DNA of 64,000 nucleotides from Candidatus Kapaibacterium sp. (GTDB lineage Bacteria > Bacteroidota > Ignavibacteria > Kapaibacteriales > UBA2268), in the NCBI GenBank assembly GCA_026390695.1, contig JAPLFL010000052.1, forward strand, positions 52,042 to 116,041, written 5' to 3'. The notes beneath the pieces were generated by a model that saw only the letters and a list, made by a program, of their open reading frames with translations, made no database searches and was not told where the DNA came from. Below, piece after piece: positions 16,990-26,177 of this stretch. Made by a program: the position numbers and the translations under genes. Positions within the stretch are counted from its first letter, which is position 1. Each line of letters starts with the position of its first letter.

Positions 16990-18078
16990 TTATACTTTTA
17001 TTGTTTTTTCTGTTACAGAAGATTCTAAAATTGTTAAAGTTTTAGTATTTGTATCAAGTTCTGCCAAAGTTCCGATTGGTAGTGGAATCTGGCTCTTCTC
17101 ATGTCCGATAGGAAGACCTATTATAGCTGGAATGCCAAGTTCTTTTACTCTGTATTCAAATACCTGACGCAAAGTGAATGACCCTGAATATTGAAAAGGT
17201 TTTTTAGAATCAAGAGAAGCAAATTGTCCGAAAATAATTGCACAACAACTATCAAATTTACCCGCCAACCAAAGCTGAGTCAGCATACGATCTATTTTAT
17301 ATGGATGCTCTGATACTTCTTCAATAAATAAAATAGAATCTTTGGTATCTATCTCAAAAGCTGTGCCCAATGTGCTGACCAACATAGATAAATTTCCTCC
17401 GATTAGTCGGCCGGTAGCTTTTCCTTTATTCATTACCTGAATAGAAGGATGTTTGATTTTTATAGGTGTAAATTCTTTATTATTTAGAATAAGTTTTTTT
17501 AGATAATCTGTAGTAAACTGGTCGTAATTTGAAATACCTACAGGTCCGTGAAAGCATGTCAAATTTGTTTTTTTATTAATAGCAATCAGAAGTGCAGTAA
17601 TATCGCTGAAACCCATGATTATTTTTGGTTTTATTAATAACGGAGAGAAATCAAGCAATGGAAGGATGCGCATTGTTCCATAACCGCCACGGGCGCAAAT
17701 TATTGCATCAACATCTGTGCGGGCGATAAGTGAATTAAATTCATTTGCTCTGTCATCGTCCGGTGCAGAGAAATAGCGGTATTCCCAGCGCGTATTTGTG
17801 ATTGTACTGCCTATTTCTACTTTGCAACCGAATTTCTTGTAAAAATTTATACAGCTTTTTATTTCTCCTAATGTTGTGGGACTTGCCGGTGCTGTAATCG
17901 CGACGACTGATCCTTCAGTAAGACCATTAGCCAATAGAGAGCCTTCCAATTTAAAAGGTGGTAATAATGCCTGCTGGACGAGATTTGCTGTTTTCATCGT
18001 CTTAAACGGTGCGGAACTCAGCTTTTGCGCTGCTACTGTTGCTCCGAATGTGAGTCCAATAAATTTTCTTCTGTCCAT
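16990..18078 (-). CDS. LD-carboxypeptidase (peptidase family S66)
   Basis: About 362 residues from the ATG at 18078; the open frame extends to 18099. The N-terminus MDRRKFIGLTFGATVAA resembles a twin-arginine-like signal with only RR-K-F recognisable. S66 landmarks: ITAPASPTT, ARGGYGTMRIL, the nucleophile region IMGFSDITALL, FHGPVG, FIEEVSEHPYKIDRML and the terminal LPIGHEKSQIPLPIG with the catalytic histidine. These enzymes trim the terminal D-Ala from murein tetrapeptides (LdcA) or hydrolyse related amide bonds. An exported location is inferred from the N-terminus. Confidence 0.88.
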   Translation of the reverse strand: MDRRKFIGLTFGATVAAQKLSSAPFKTMKTANLVQQALLPPFKLEGSLLANGLTEGSVVAITAPASPTTLGEIKSCINFYKKFGCKVEIGSTITNTRWEYRYFSAPDDDRANEFNSLIARTDVDAIICARGGYGTMRILPLLDFSPLLIKPKIIMGFSDITALLIAINKKTNLTCFHGPVGISNYDQFTTDYLKKLILNNKEFTPIKIKHPSIQVMNKGKATGRLIGGNLSMLVSTLGTAFEIDTKDSILFIEEVSEHPYKIDRMLTQLWLAGKFDSCCAIIFGQFASLDSKKPFQYSGSFTLRQVFEYRVKELGIPAIIGLPIGHEKSQIPLPIGTLAELDTNTKTLTILESSVTEKTIKV

Positions 18079-18211
18079 TATAAAATACCAAAAATACAAA
18101 AAAATTACTCTTTTTACATAACAAATAACATACCATAATAATCAATCAAATTTTTTTTTGTATTTTGCATCTTAGGTTTATAGAAAATTTTTATAGGTCG
18201 GGAAGCAATAT

Positions 18212-21106
18212 TTGAAGATGATTAAATACATAATAACCATTATAGTTTTTGCAAATATTTATAATATGGATGCTCAGGATAGTGCCCGCATTGTTTGGTC
18301 AACGTTTTTTGGAGGTAATAATTTTGAATTTATTCGTGGATTATCTTTAAATGACATTCAGGATGTGTATATTTGCGGTCAGACTACTTCCGATAACTTT
18401 CCTACCAGTTCCGGTTGCTATTCTAATTCTTATATTAAAAATTACGATATGTTTGTTTCAAAAATAAGTTCTGATGGTAAATCCCTGCTGTTCAGCACTT
18501 ATATTGGGAGTAAAGGCAATGATAATGCTTTGAATATTAAATTAGATAAATCATCTAACATTTATATTTGCGGGCAGGCTGATTCAAGTGATTTTCCTAC
18601 TTCTGCATCTGCTTATTCTCGAAAAATCACTGGAACTGGTGGTGATGCTGTTGTGTTATCTTTATTTCCGGATGGATCTAATTTAATTGCCTCAAGTTTT
18701 TTAGGTGCTAAGGAGGATGACGCTGCTTTAGGCTTAGTGATTGATTCAATTACTAATTTAACTTATGGTGGATGGACTTATTCTTCTGATTTCCCTACTA
18801 AACCCGGTGCTTATCAGGTAAATAATTATGGTTGGGCCAATTGCTTTATTACTAAAATGAATAATTCTATGTCCAATCTCATTTTTTCTACTTTCATTGG
18901 CGGTTTTAGCTCTGACGCTATGAATTCGTTAGCCTCTGATTCTTCCGGGAATTTCTATTTTACTGGTTTTGCAAGTTCCGCTAATTATCCAACTACTTTC
19001 AATGCCTTTTCTAAAACAAAAAATACAGGCAGGGATTGCTTTTTAACCGAGCTGAATAATAGCGGATCAAGCCTTATCTATTCCACTTTTATTGGCGGTA
19101 ACAATGATGAATATGGCAATTCAATAAATTTTAATACGAATCCGTATATTTGCGGTTATACTTATTCAAATAACTTCCCATCTGCTGCCGGAGCCTATCA
19201 GAAGAGTTTTAAAGGAGGTTTGTATGATATATTTGTCAGTTCATTCAATTGTAATAGCGGCTCATTATTGGCTTCCTCATATATCGGGGGTATAAATTCA
19301 GAATATGCCAGTTCCATTGATTTTGATGATGATAAAAATATCCTTATTTCAGGTGTTAGCTGGTCCCCGGATTATCCCATTAGTACAAAATCATTTCAAA
19401 AAAACTTAGCCGGTGGTGGTGATGCAATTATAAGTAAATTCAATCCTGATTTATCTGCTCTTGATTATTCTATGTGGATGGGTGGAATCGTCGCCGAATC
19501 TTTCAATCAAATAAAATATCAGAATAAATCTATATTTTGTGCCGGATATTCCTGGTCATATAACTTTCTTGTCAGCGCGGGCGCTTTAGATACAAGTTAC
19601 AATAGTTCCAATGGATCTAATGACGGTATTATCGTATGTCTTACCTTTGAGCCCGAATTTTTTATTAAATCAAAATATAAAGGCTCTGCTTGCGCCGGTG
19701 GCTCGTTTTATCTCAATTATATCGCAAATGGTAATTTTAAGCTTGGGAACACTTTTTTTGCTCAGTTGTCTGATTCAGACGGCAGTTTTACTGCTCCTGA
19801 AATTATCGGATCCAATAATTCTACCAATCTGAAAGATTCAATTCTTGTAAATATCCCTGATAATACTGTCCCCGGCACCAATTATCGAATCCGGATTTGT
19901 TCCTCCGATACTTCGATCACCGGTGCTGACAATGGATATGATATAGAAATTTATCAAAAACCTAATATTTTGTCCGATTCCATTCAATATATTTGTTCCG
20001 GCGATAGCGTTCAAATAAAAACTACTACAATAAATGGAAAATCGCCTTATAAGTATCAATGGAGCCCATCAGCCGGTCTTTCCGACCCTAATAGTGCTAA
20101 TCCATGGGTTAAAATTGATAGCTCCGCAAGCTATGTTATCACCGCAATAGACATGAATTCTTGTTTGAATAGCTCAACAATCAATATTAAAGTTGATTAT
20201 CCAGAAAAGCCAACACTGGAAATAAAAAATATCCCTCGCGCCTGCCAGACCGATTCTATGATTATTCATTCTACTAATAAATATTCCTCTTATCATTGGT
20301 ATTATGAAAACAGCGTTTCTATTGGCACTGATTCGATATGTTCCGCCAATCAGTCCGGTAAATACTATTTAGTTTCGACAAACTCAAACGGCTGCAAATC
20401 AGTCTCCGACACTCTTTCGATTAATATTGATAGCAATAAATATTCTATAGAATTAATTTCTTCATTAAATAAAGACGGACAATTTAGTTTCGATACCTGC
20501 CATTATCCCAAAATAGTTTACAAATATCTAAAATTTAACAATAGCAGCAAGATTAATGACACAATTTACGACGCATATCTTCAAAAGAACCTTCTATTCT
20601 CTGTTCCGCCATATCAATTTCCTCTTCCCATTGCTAATGGAGAACAAATAAATTTAACAGTAAGCTTCAATCCTCTATTACAAGGTATATTTTATGATAC
20701 ATTACTTGTAAATAGCCTGTGCCCCACTAAAATTCCACTAATAGCCGTTTCGGAATATGATCAAATAAATGGGAAAACTAATTGTGATCTATATTTTAAT
20801 ATAAATATAATAAAAATATCCGAAATAAAATCCCTCATTTCTACTTCACCTTATCCAAATCCTGCTTCCAATCTAATTAATATAGATTACATTTCCAAAA
20901 AAATCCCTTTCGATGATTTATTGAACAATATAGAAATTAGAAATATTTTAGGAGAAAGAATTAATTTACCCATAGATCATATATTAAATGATTTAAATAA
21001 TGATTTTACACAGGGCAAAATAATTATGAACACTGAATATTTAGTCAGCGGCAATTATTTATTGAAATTTAATAATAAAATATATGGAATATATATAATT
21101 AAATAA
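18212..21106 (+). CDS. Large T9SS protein with SBBP beta-propeller repeats
   Basis: 964 residues with a signal peptide (IKYIITIIVFANIYNMDAQ). Residues about 30-480 hold seven or so SBBP-type repeats, each with the pattern STFxGG-N-D, IYICGxTxSxxFP and D-FVSK (for example STYIGSKGNDNAL, TYSSDFPTKPGAYQ). Residues about 480-830 hold Ig-like adhesion domains (SGDSVQIKTTTINGKSPYKY). The end is a sorting domain (SPYPNPASNLINI ... SGNYLLKFNNKIYGIYIIK). Likely a secreted or surface adhesin-like protein. It is preceded by an AT-rich promoter region and followed by a palindromic repeat cluster. Confidence 0.85.
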   Translation: MKMIKYIITIIVFANIYNMDAQDSARIVWSTFFGGNNFEFIRGLSLNDIQDVYICGQTTSDNFPTSSGCYSNSYIKNYDMFVSKISSDGKSLLFSTYIGSKGNDNALNIKLDKSSNIYICGQADSSDFPTSASAYSRKITGTGGDAVVLSLFPDGSNLIASSFLGAKEDDAALGLVIDSITNLTYGGWTYSSDFPTKPGAYQVNNYGWANCFITKMNNSMSNLIFSTFIGGFSSDAMNSLASDSSGNFYFTGFASSANYPTTFNAFSKTKNTGRDCFLTELNNSGSSLIYSTFIGGNNDEYGNSINFNTNPYICGYTYSNNFPSAAGAYQKSFKGGLYDIFVSSFNCNSGSLLASSYIGGINSEYASSIDFDDDKNILISGVSWSPDYPISTKSFQKNLAGGGDAIISKFNPDLSALDYSMWMGGIVAESFNQIKYQNKSIFCAGYSWSYNFLVSAGALDTSYNSSNGSNDGIIVCLTFEPEFFIKSKYKGSACAGGSFYLNYIANGNFKLGNTFFAQLSDSDGSFTAPEIIGSNNSTNLKDSILVNIPDNTVPGTNYRIRICSSDTSITGADNGYDIEIYQKPNILSDSIQYICSGDSVQIKTTTINGKSPYKYQWSPSAGLSDPNSANPWVKIDSSASYVITAIDMNSCLNSSTINIKVDYPEKPTLEIKNIPRACQTDSMIIHSTNKYSSYHWYYENSVSIGTDSICSANQSGKYYLVSTNSNGCKSVSDTLSINIDSNKYSIELISSLNKDGQFSFDTCHYPKIVYKYLKFNNSSKINDTIYDAYLQKNLLFSVPPYQFPLPIANGEQINLTVSFNPLLQGIFYDTLLVNSLCPTKIPLIAVSEYDQINGKTNCDLYFNINIIKISEIKSLISTSPYPNPASNLINIDYISKKIPFDDLLNNIEIRNILGERINLPIDHILNDLNNDFTQGKIIMNTEYLVSGNYLLKFNNKIYGIYIIK

Positions 21107-21149
21107 AAAATGAAGAGCTTATATGAATAGTAGTATAGACAAGAATTAT

Positions 21150-21392
21150 AGCTGTCATTCCTGCACATGCAGGAATCTCCTTCCAATAACACTTTGGAGC
21201 TATCCTATATGCGAAATTATGTGAAAACTCTTTATTATTATCATTCCCACGAATACGGGAATCCCCTAAAGGACATAGTTTGTCATTCCCGCGCATGCGG
21301 GAATCCCCTAAAGGACATAATTTGTCATTCCCGCGCATTCGGGAATCCCCTAAAAGAAATAGATGTGGTTTCCTGCATGCGCAGGAATGACA
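21150..21392. repeat. Cluster of ATTCCC-N8-GGGAAT palindromes, 42-bp spacing
   Basis: Five 20-bp palindromes start at 21157, 21243, 21285, 21327 and 21369. The clearest is ATTCCCGCGCATGCGGGAAT (21285-21304). The last four are exactly 42 bp apart, separated by a near-constant CCCTAAAGGACATAnTTTGTC spacer; the fifth has diverged arms. Open frames over this stretch on both strands are repeat artefacts. Confidence 0.85.
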
Positions 21393-21499
21393 AGTTTAAT
21401 GAAAAATATTATTATGATTATATAAAATATATTTCTTAATTTTGTAAGAATCATTCGTTCTTTGAAAAATACAGTACAAATTATTAAAAATATGATTCA

Positions 21500-21646
21500 G
21501 AAATTGTTCAGAATGCTTCCGATTATGTTTTGAATGCGCCAGAAGATGTTTTGAAATAGTTCAAAATACAATCAGGACATTTCAAACGCTCATCGGACGC
21601 ATTCAAACGCTCGTCGGACGCATTCCATTCAAAATCTGAATTATTC
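21500..21646. repeat. 21-bp-period array upstream of FnIII gene (array 3)
   Basis: Seven 21-bp registers. The two best (21584-21604 and 21605-21625) share CGTCGGACGCATTC or CATCGGACGCATTC; the others are degenerate but keep the period. The array ends 73 bp before the start codon of the FnIII gene at 21720. Confidence 0.75.
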
Positions 21647-21719
21647 AATTTAGATTATCTATTATTCAGAACTATTTTTGTTTTTATAAACTTGTTTTTT
21701 TTATTAGGAGATTTTATTT

Positions 21720-22667
21720 ATGAACTCATCGAAAAGAAATTACAGCATGACAGATGCTGATTTGTGTATGTTTACCTCCAATCTTGTGGTTACAATGACT
21801 CGTGACCAGACAGAATTTACTGCTCGTGGCATTACGAGCACTATGGTAACGGCGTTGGAAACTCTTGGGAATGCTTTTGAAGTACTTCCGAATGATGTTT
21901 ATTATCTTGCAGATATTATGGAAGCTGCTGAGAATAAGACTGCTTTGCGTGATTCTTGTACGATTAAACTTCGTAGTATTTTGGGATATGTTAAGATTAA
22001 GTGGGGATCGGGTTCACCGCAGGTGAGGCGTTTTGATGCGGGTGATATGACCCGTCAGGATGATAAAAAATTCCTTGTGACATGCCGCATGGCTGTTCGT
22101 ATTGCTACGGATTATCTTTCCGATCTTACATCTATTGGTCTGACCGATGCGATGATTGATGATTTGGAGGCAACTGCCCAGCAATTGGAGGATACTATGA
22201 ATGATATTGCTACGGCGCAGGCTAATAGGGATATTAAAGCTCAGGAGAGAGCTGATAAGGGTAATGAGATATATTCTTATGTTTCGCGGTATTGTGAGAT
22301 TGGTAAAATTATCTGGGAGGACGTAAGTGAGGCTAAGTATAATGATTATATAATTTACGGCGGAAGCAGTTCGGGGCTTTCAAAACCTCAAAATTTGATT
22401 GCAAATTGGACTTCGGGTGATCCGTTAGTTAATCTGACATGGGATATTGTATCCGGGGCGGATTCATATGATATTTATCACTCGCCGGTTAATTTTGGGA
22501 TGCCTTCGGGAACTTATGTATTTCTGATTGACATGCCTTCTTCGCCATCGGGAGTACCTTTTACGGTGAATAAACGCAATTATTACAAAATAAAAGCAAA
22601 ATCAGGCTCTACGACGAGTGATTTTAGCGATGAGGCATGGACTGAGGTTGTGGACGGGACAGTTTAG
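21720..22667 (+). CDS. FnIII-domain protein with distinct helical N-terminal domain
   Basis: 315 residues; the start is fixed by AGGAG 9 bases upstream. Residues 1-205 are predicted mainly helical, with two related-looking halves (MTDADLCMFTSNLVVTMTRD and RQDDKKFLVTCRMAVRIATD), each followed by a helix in LTDAMIDDLEATAQQLEDT style. Residues about 220-312 form one FnIII-like domain (PQNLIANWTSGDPLVNLTWD, YYKIKAKSGSTTSDFS). There is no signal peptide. It resembles the other two FnIII genes in overall plan, not in N-terminal sequence, and shares with them an upstream 21-bp-period array. Function unknown. Confidence 0.8.
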   Translation: MNSSKRNYSMTDADLCMFTSNLVVTMTRDQTEFTARGITSTMVTALETLGNAFEVLPNDVYYLADIMEAAENKTALRDSCTIKLRSILGYVKIKWGSGSPQVRRFDAGDMTRQDDKKFLVTCRMAVRIATDYLSDLTSIGLTDAMIDDLEATAQQLEDTMNDIATAQANRDIKAQERADKGNEIYSYVSRYCEIGKIIWEDVSEAKYNDYIIYGGSSSGLSKPQNLIANWTSGDPLVNLTWDIVSGADSYDIYHSPVNFGMPSGTYVFLIDMPSSPSGVPFTVNKRNYYKIKAKSGSTTSDFSDEAWTEVVDGTV

Positions 22668-22715
22668 GGAATCTATAATCATGGAATGAGTGAAACAAAA
22701 TAAAAGATATATCAC

Positions 22716-22982
22716 ATGAAAGCCAAATTATTCTACACGCTTCTCCTGCTGTCGGCAATAAATCTGCAATCGCCGGCGCCGATTATGAAAATTTATCTCG
22801 CAGATGGCTCATCAAAGCAGTATAATCTGACGGAGAATGATTCGCTTTCAATTTTAAATAAAGCAGAGAAATCTCAGATGCAGATTTTTTATTTTCAAAC
22901 GAAAGCGGCTTATTATCCGCACTATCTGGATGTCCACTATGATGTTGAAGGATTATCAATTAGATGTATCAAAGACAAATAA
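22716..22982 (+). CDS. Small protein with signal-like N-terminus, unknown function
   Basis: 88 residues starting MKAKLFYTLLLLSAINLQ, a likely signal peptide. The rest (MKIYLADGSSKQYNLTENDS, LSILNKAEKSQMQIFYF, LSIRCIKDK) resembles the short beta-rich proteins seen near T9SS genes in this phylum. It follows the FnIII gene by 48 bp on the same strand. A decayed copy of its 3' part is recognisable at about 63230-63560. Confidence 0.6.
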   Translation: MKAKLFYTLLLLSAINLQSPAPIMKIYLADGSSKQYNLTENDSLSILNKAEKSQMQIFYFQTKAAYYPHYLDVHYDVEGLSIRCIKDK

Positions 22983-23022
22983 GCAATTAATCATTACAGA
23001 TTTTAAAATATAAATCAAAAAT

Positions 23023-23059
23023 ACTCATCCGAGATGATTACAAACCACCTCGGATGAGT
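23023..23059. terminator. Convergent hairpin terminator
   Basis: The arms ACTCATCCGAG (23023-23033) and CTCGGATGAGT (23049-23059) form an 11-bp perfect stem. It lies between the ends of two convergent genes and could serve both. Confidence 0.6.
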
Positions 23060-23091
23060 GAATACAATCTCCAGATTCTTACCATTAATAA

Positions 23092-23646
23092 TTAACTGAT
23101 CTCCGCCACTTCATCTTCCTTCAAACCATAAGTGCGCATCCAATATTGCTTTGTCAGCCGGGTATTTCCAGTCTGAGATATTTTGAAATCGCGCTCAATC
23201 TGCTGCAAATTATCTGACTGATCCGTCCTAATATGAAATTCGGGATATGTTCCGCTACCGAAATTCAAATCCACAAACCAGTGTATCAGTCGATTTATTG
23301 CTTCCTCAACAATATTAATATCTGCCATAACTACTTCCTGACGCACTTTATAATGTACAGCCGCCGCAGCTAATGAACCCGAACCAATTTCGGTTGTCAA
23401 TGTTTGGGAAAGAATTGCCTTCGATATTTCACTATTGCAATAATTCATCAGCCGCTCGTATAAATCCACAGAACTCGTTTTCTGAGCTTCATGCAGACTC
23501 AGATTTATGTCCGAGGGCGTTACAATAACTGAATCTTCTGTCATCGAGGCAAGTTCTTCGGCTAATTTCTGTGATTCATCCTGTGTTACTCCGCGTGTAT
23601 ATTGTCCCAAAAGAATAGGCATTCCATATTTTTCCATAAAGCTCAC
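23092..23646 (-). pseudogene. C-terminal fragment of Mu-like phage portal protein (gp29/DUF935)
   Basis: 184 codons beginning GTG-SFMEKYGMPILLGQY, which matches the middle of DUF935/gp29 portal proteins (W-x-x-F-x-E-x-YGMP). Later landmarks are VTPSDINLSLHEAQ, YCNSEISKAILSQTLTTE, INRLIHWFVDLNFG and the C-terminal TRLTKQYWMRTYGL. The family is usually more than twice this long, so the N-terminal half is missing. In-frame stops just upstream lie inside the terminator hairpin of the FnIII gene. It is on the same strand as the head-gene module at 34.4-37.4 kb. Confidence 0.7.
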
Positions 23647-23650
23647 CCAA

Positions 23651-23687
23651 AAACGAAGCCCTCCATAACAATCTTATTATGGAGGGC
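23651..23687 (-). terminator. Intrinsic terminator after FnIII gene
   Basis: The arms GCCCTCCATAA (23658-23668) and TTATGGAGGGC (23677-23687) form a perfect 11-bp stem. Read on the minus strand it is followed by TTCGTTTTT. It lies 24 bp past the stop of the 23711-24349 gene. Confidence 0.75.
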
Positions 23688-23710
23688 TTATTTCAATGTC
23701 AAATTCTAAT

Positions 23711-24349
23711 TTACACCGGACTCACCGGAACCGTCGAATCATTCACTACGGCAATATTTGAAGGCGGGCCAAAAGTCGTACCCTTTTGGGCGCGAACCTG
23801 ATATATTATTTTTACGCCCGGTATATTCCCCTGATGAATATAGGATGTTTTCGATGTCGTTATAACTCCCACCCAGTCATGCGAACCGCCGATTATTGCC
23901 TCTATGGCAAATAATGTGTTAGTCGAATTGCCATTCCGCTTCCATGTTAATTCATAAGTGCCACTTCCAACAACATTTGCAACCAAATCCATTGGTGGGA
24001 ATGGAATCGGAGGCGTGGGCGGCGTACTTCCCGGAACAGTTATCTGCAACTGCGCTTTTAATTCGGTGGGCACACCAACTTTTGCTTGAATCCGCTTCAC
24101 CAATGCACGAGCGTAGGTTTCGGCTGTGCCACGCACAACTTTTTTCCTTTCGGTAGCGGCTTTTGCTGCTGCCCGTTTTGTTTCATTATCAGTGATCGCG
24201 GTATCGAAATCACTCTTATCGGTGGACAATTGCGTCATTTCGGTGGACAATAAGCCTAATGCAACCAAATTTGCATTAGCGACGGTGATGAAATTCCCTA
24301 ACCAATCCTGAAAATTGGGGTCTGGTTTAGGGATATAGTCCGTTGACAT
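23711..24349 (-). CDS. FnIII-domain protein with helical N-terminal region
   Basis: 212 residues; the ATG at 24349 is preceded by AAAGG. It is a full-length paralogue of 6196-6837: the same YIPKPDPNFQDWLGNF-type start, a long Ala/Lys helix (ETKRAAAKAATERKKVVRG), a proline hinge (TPPTPPIPFPPMDLV) and a single FnIII-like domain (YELTWKRNGNSTNT, IYQVRAQKGTTFG). There is no signal peptide or sorting domain, so a cytoplasmic location or a non-Sec route is likely. It has its own terminator, and array 2 begins 93 bp upstream. A phage portal remnant follows downstream; whether the two are related is unclear. Confidence 0.82.
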   Translation of the reverse strand: MSTDYIPKPDPNFQDWLGNFITVANANLVALGLLSTEMTQLSTDKSDFDTAITDNETKRAAAKAATERKKVVRGTAETYARALVKRIQAKVGVPTELKAQLQITVPGSTPPTPPIPFPPMDLVANVVGSGTYELTWKRNGNSTNTLFAIEAIIGGSHDWVGVITTSKTSYIHQGNIPGVKIIYQVRAQKGTTFGPPSNIAVVNDSTVPVSPV

Positions 24350-24442
24350 AAAAATACCTTTAGATTATTAAATAAAACGACAATTAAAATAATAAATAAA
24401 CGTAATCTATTGATTTATATTGATAATTATTTATCATAATCA

Positions 24443-24631
24443 TTACCTCGCGTTTCAAATATACAGCAATCTGTTCCATAATTATAGCATCTCGTTTCAA
24501 AAATACAGCAACCTGTTTCAAAAATACAGCAACCTGTTTCAAAAATACAGCAACCTATTCAAAATATACAGCAACCTATTCAAAATATATAGCAACCTGT
24601 TTCAAATCTATTCCCCTCTGTTCTAAAAATA
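24443..24631. repeat. 21-bp-period array upstream of FnIII gene (array 2)
   Basis: Nine units of 21 bp with core CAGCAACCTGTTTCAAAAAT. Central units are identical and outer units degenerate. The chance open frame over it reads as heptads but has no independent coding signal. Confidence 0.9.
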
Positions 24632-24752
24632 TTGCATTATAGACATTTTATATTTAATTTTATTGTAGAAAACTTTATATTTATCTTTCGTTGCCATGTT
24701 TTTCTAAGACGATGGTTTAAATTTATAAATTTATATTAAAAATATACATGTA

Positions 24753-26159
24753 TTAATCAAAAGATAAACTTGTGTTAAGAAGTTCCTCTATCTTTTCTTG
24801 ATCTAATTTTAATGCTTTTAAAAGACAATATTCTAAAATTACTTTTAATCTTCTACTAATCTCATATAAATCATATTTTGGATCTTCAAAATTAATAGTA
24901 TCATCTAATATATGACTAAAATAATTTCTAATATAAACTACTTTATCTATAAATTCCTTTTCATTATCATAATTAATTATCAAATTCTTTTTAAAATTAG
25001 TTGATATTCCTGATAATATTCCCTTAAGCCTTTTTCTTAAACTAAATTCATTTGAATGTTTTAAGGTATCTATTAATTTATTTTGTAAATCAATATCTAA
25101 ACTTTGAGGAATCGCAGACTTCATAATTTCGAAAACATTATTTTTGAAATCATTTTCATCTTGAATATAAAAATCATTAAATAATCGTCTATGAAATCCT
25201 TCAATTGCTTGAATATAACTTAAAAACTTACTTTCTAAATAATTAGAACTATTAAATTGAACAGCAAAATATAAATGATAAGCAAGATCAAATTTATCAA
25301 TATTATTAATCCAATTTTGAAAAAATATTTCCTTAACTTCATTAATGCAATTAAAGGTAAACATCATATTACTTGGGAATTTTTTCTTATATTCAAAATT
25401 TTCACCTCTTGCTCTAATAAATAATTTTACAGTACTAAATTTATTAAATCTTGGTAAAATTGATTGGTCTATAATAGATATAGCATATAATTCTGAATGA
25501 TAAACTGGTTTTTGAATCGCAAATGATAAAAAATCTTGTATCCTTCTTAATAATATCTCACAATCATTTAAAGTCAGTGGAATTAATGATGTAAATTGAA
25601 TGGATGTTTCTTTTTTATAGCCCTCCATATGTTCATGGATCAAAGGACCAATGACAATATCTACAAATTCGAACGACATTTTAAGACTCTCATTAATATC
25701 AATAATAATTGGTTCTGTTTTATTGTTTATAAAACTCATCTGATTTTTATTAAATTCATGAGATATTGGATGTTCAATATTTACCCAATCATTAAGGCAA
25801 TCAAAATATAAAGTAAATTTATCAAATTTTATTTTATCAAAATCGTTGAAATGCGAATTTTTAATAGTATAAATACATTCAAAATTTGATTTGTAAAATT
25901 TAAGATCATAATTATTATCATAAATAATATTTACTAATCCATCACTATTAACTAAGGTAAGATATTCAGTTTGTGAGAATATACCTAAAATAATTGAATG
26001 TTTTATTCTTTTAAATAATTTATCCTTATCAATTGAAAAAGCACCAAATAATTCAAGTTTTGACCAATTATCATTTTTAATAGTAATAATTCCTGGAATT
26101 TTGTCATCTGGACTTTCGGGTAACCACCAATATCCATTATATGATTGTTCTTCTTTCAT
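24753..26159 (-). CDS. ApeA-like HEPN anti-phage protein
   Basis: 468 residues, no signal peptide. The N-terminus (NGYWWLPESPDDKIPGIITI, then LELFGAF) fits the ApeA N-terminal domain. The C-terminal 150 residues are helical and contain RNYFSH at about residues 411-416, the R-x4-H motif of HEPN ribonucleases. ApeA is an established single-gene phage defence protein whose HEPN domain is needed for protection. The gene is only 18 bp downstream of a DNA methyltransferase gene on the same strand, so they probably form one operon. Assignment is by motif and architecture. Confidence 0.75.
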   Translation of the reverse strand: MKEEQSYNGYWWLPESPDDKIPGIITIKNDNWSKLELFGAFSIDKDKLFKRIKHSIILGIFSQTEYLTLVNSDGLVNIIYDNNYDLKFYKSNFECIYTIKNSHFNDFDKIKFDKFTLYFDCLNDWVNIEHPISHEFNKNQMSFINNKTEPIIIDINESLKMSFEFVDIVIGPLIHEHMEGYKKETSIQFTSLIPLTLNDCEILLRRIQDFLSFAIQKPVYHSELYAISIIDQSILPRFNKFSTVKLFIRARGENFEYKKKFPSNMMFTFNCINEVKEIFFQNWINNIDKFDLAYHLYFAVQFNSSNYLESKFLSYIQAIEGFHRRLFNDFYIQDENDFKNNVFEIMKSAIPQSLDIDLQNKLIDTLKHSNEFSLRKRLKGILSGISTNFKKNLIINYDNEKEFIDKVVYIRNYFSHILDDTINFEDPKYDLYEISRRLKVILEYCLLKALKLDQEKIEELLNTSLSFD

Positions 26160-26177
26160 AATATATCCTTTTATAAT

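Noticed and set aside
21150..21392. Possible CRISPR array (regular 42-bp spacing)
   Set aside because: The intervals are near-identical rather than unique spacers, and no cas genes are present. The 21-bp arrays have no spacers at all.
21099..21439. Frames with MRGNDK and HSRACGNPLKD repeats
   Set aside because: Direct translation of the ATTCCC palindromes on both strands, not genes.
24420..24626. Frame with LFQKYSN heptads over array 2
   Set aside because: Repeat artefact, like the frames over arrays 1 and 5.
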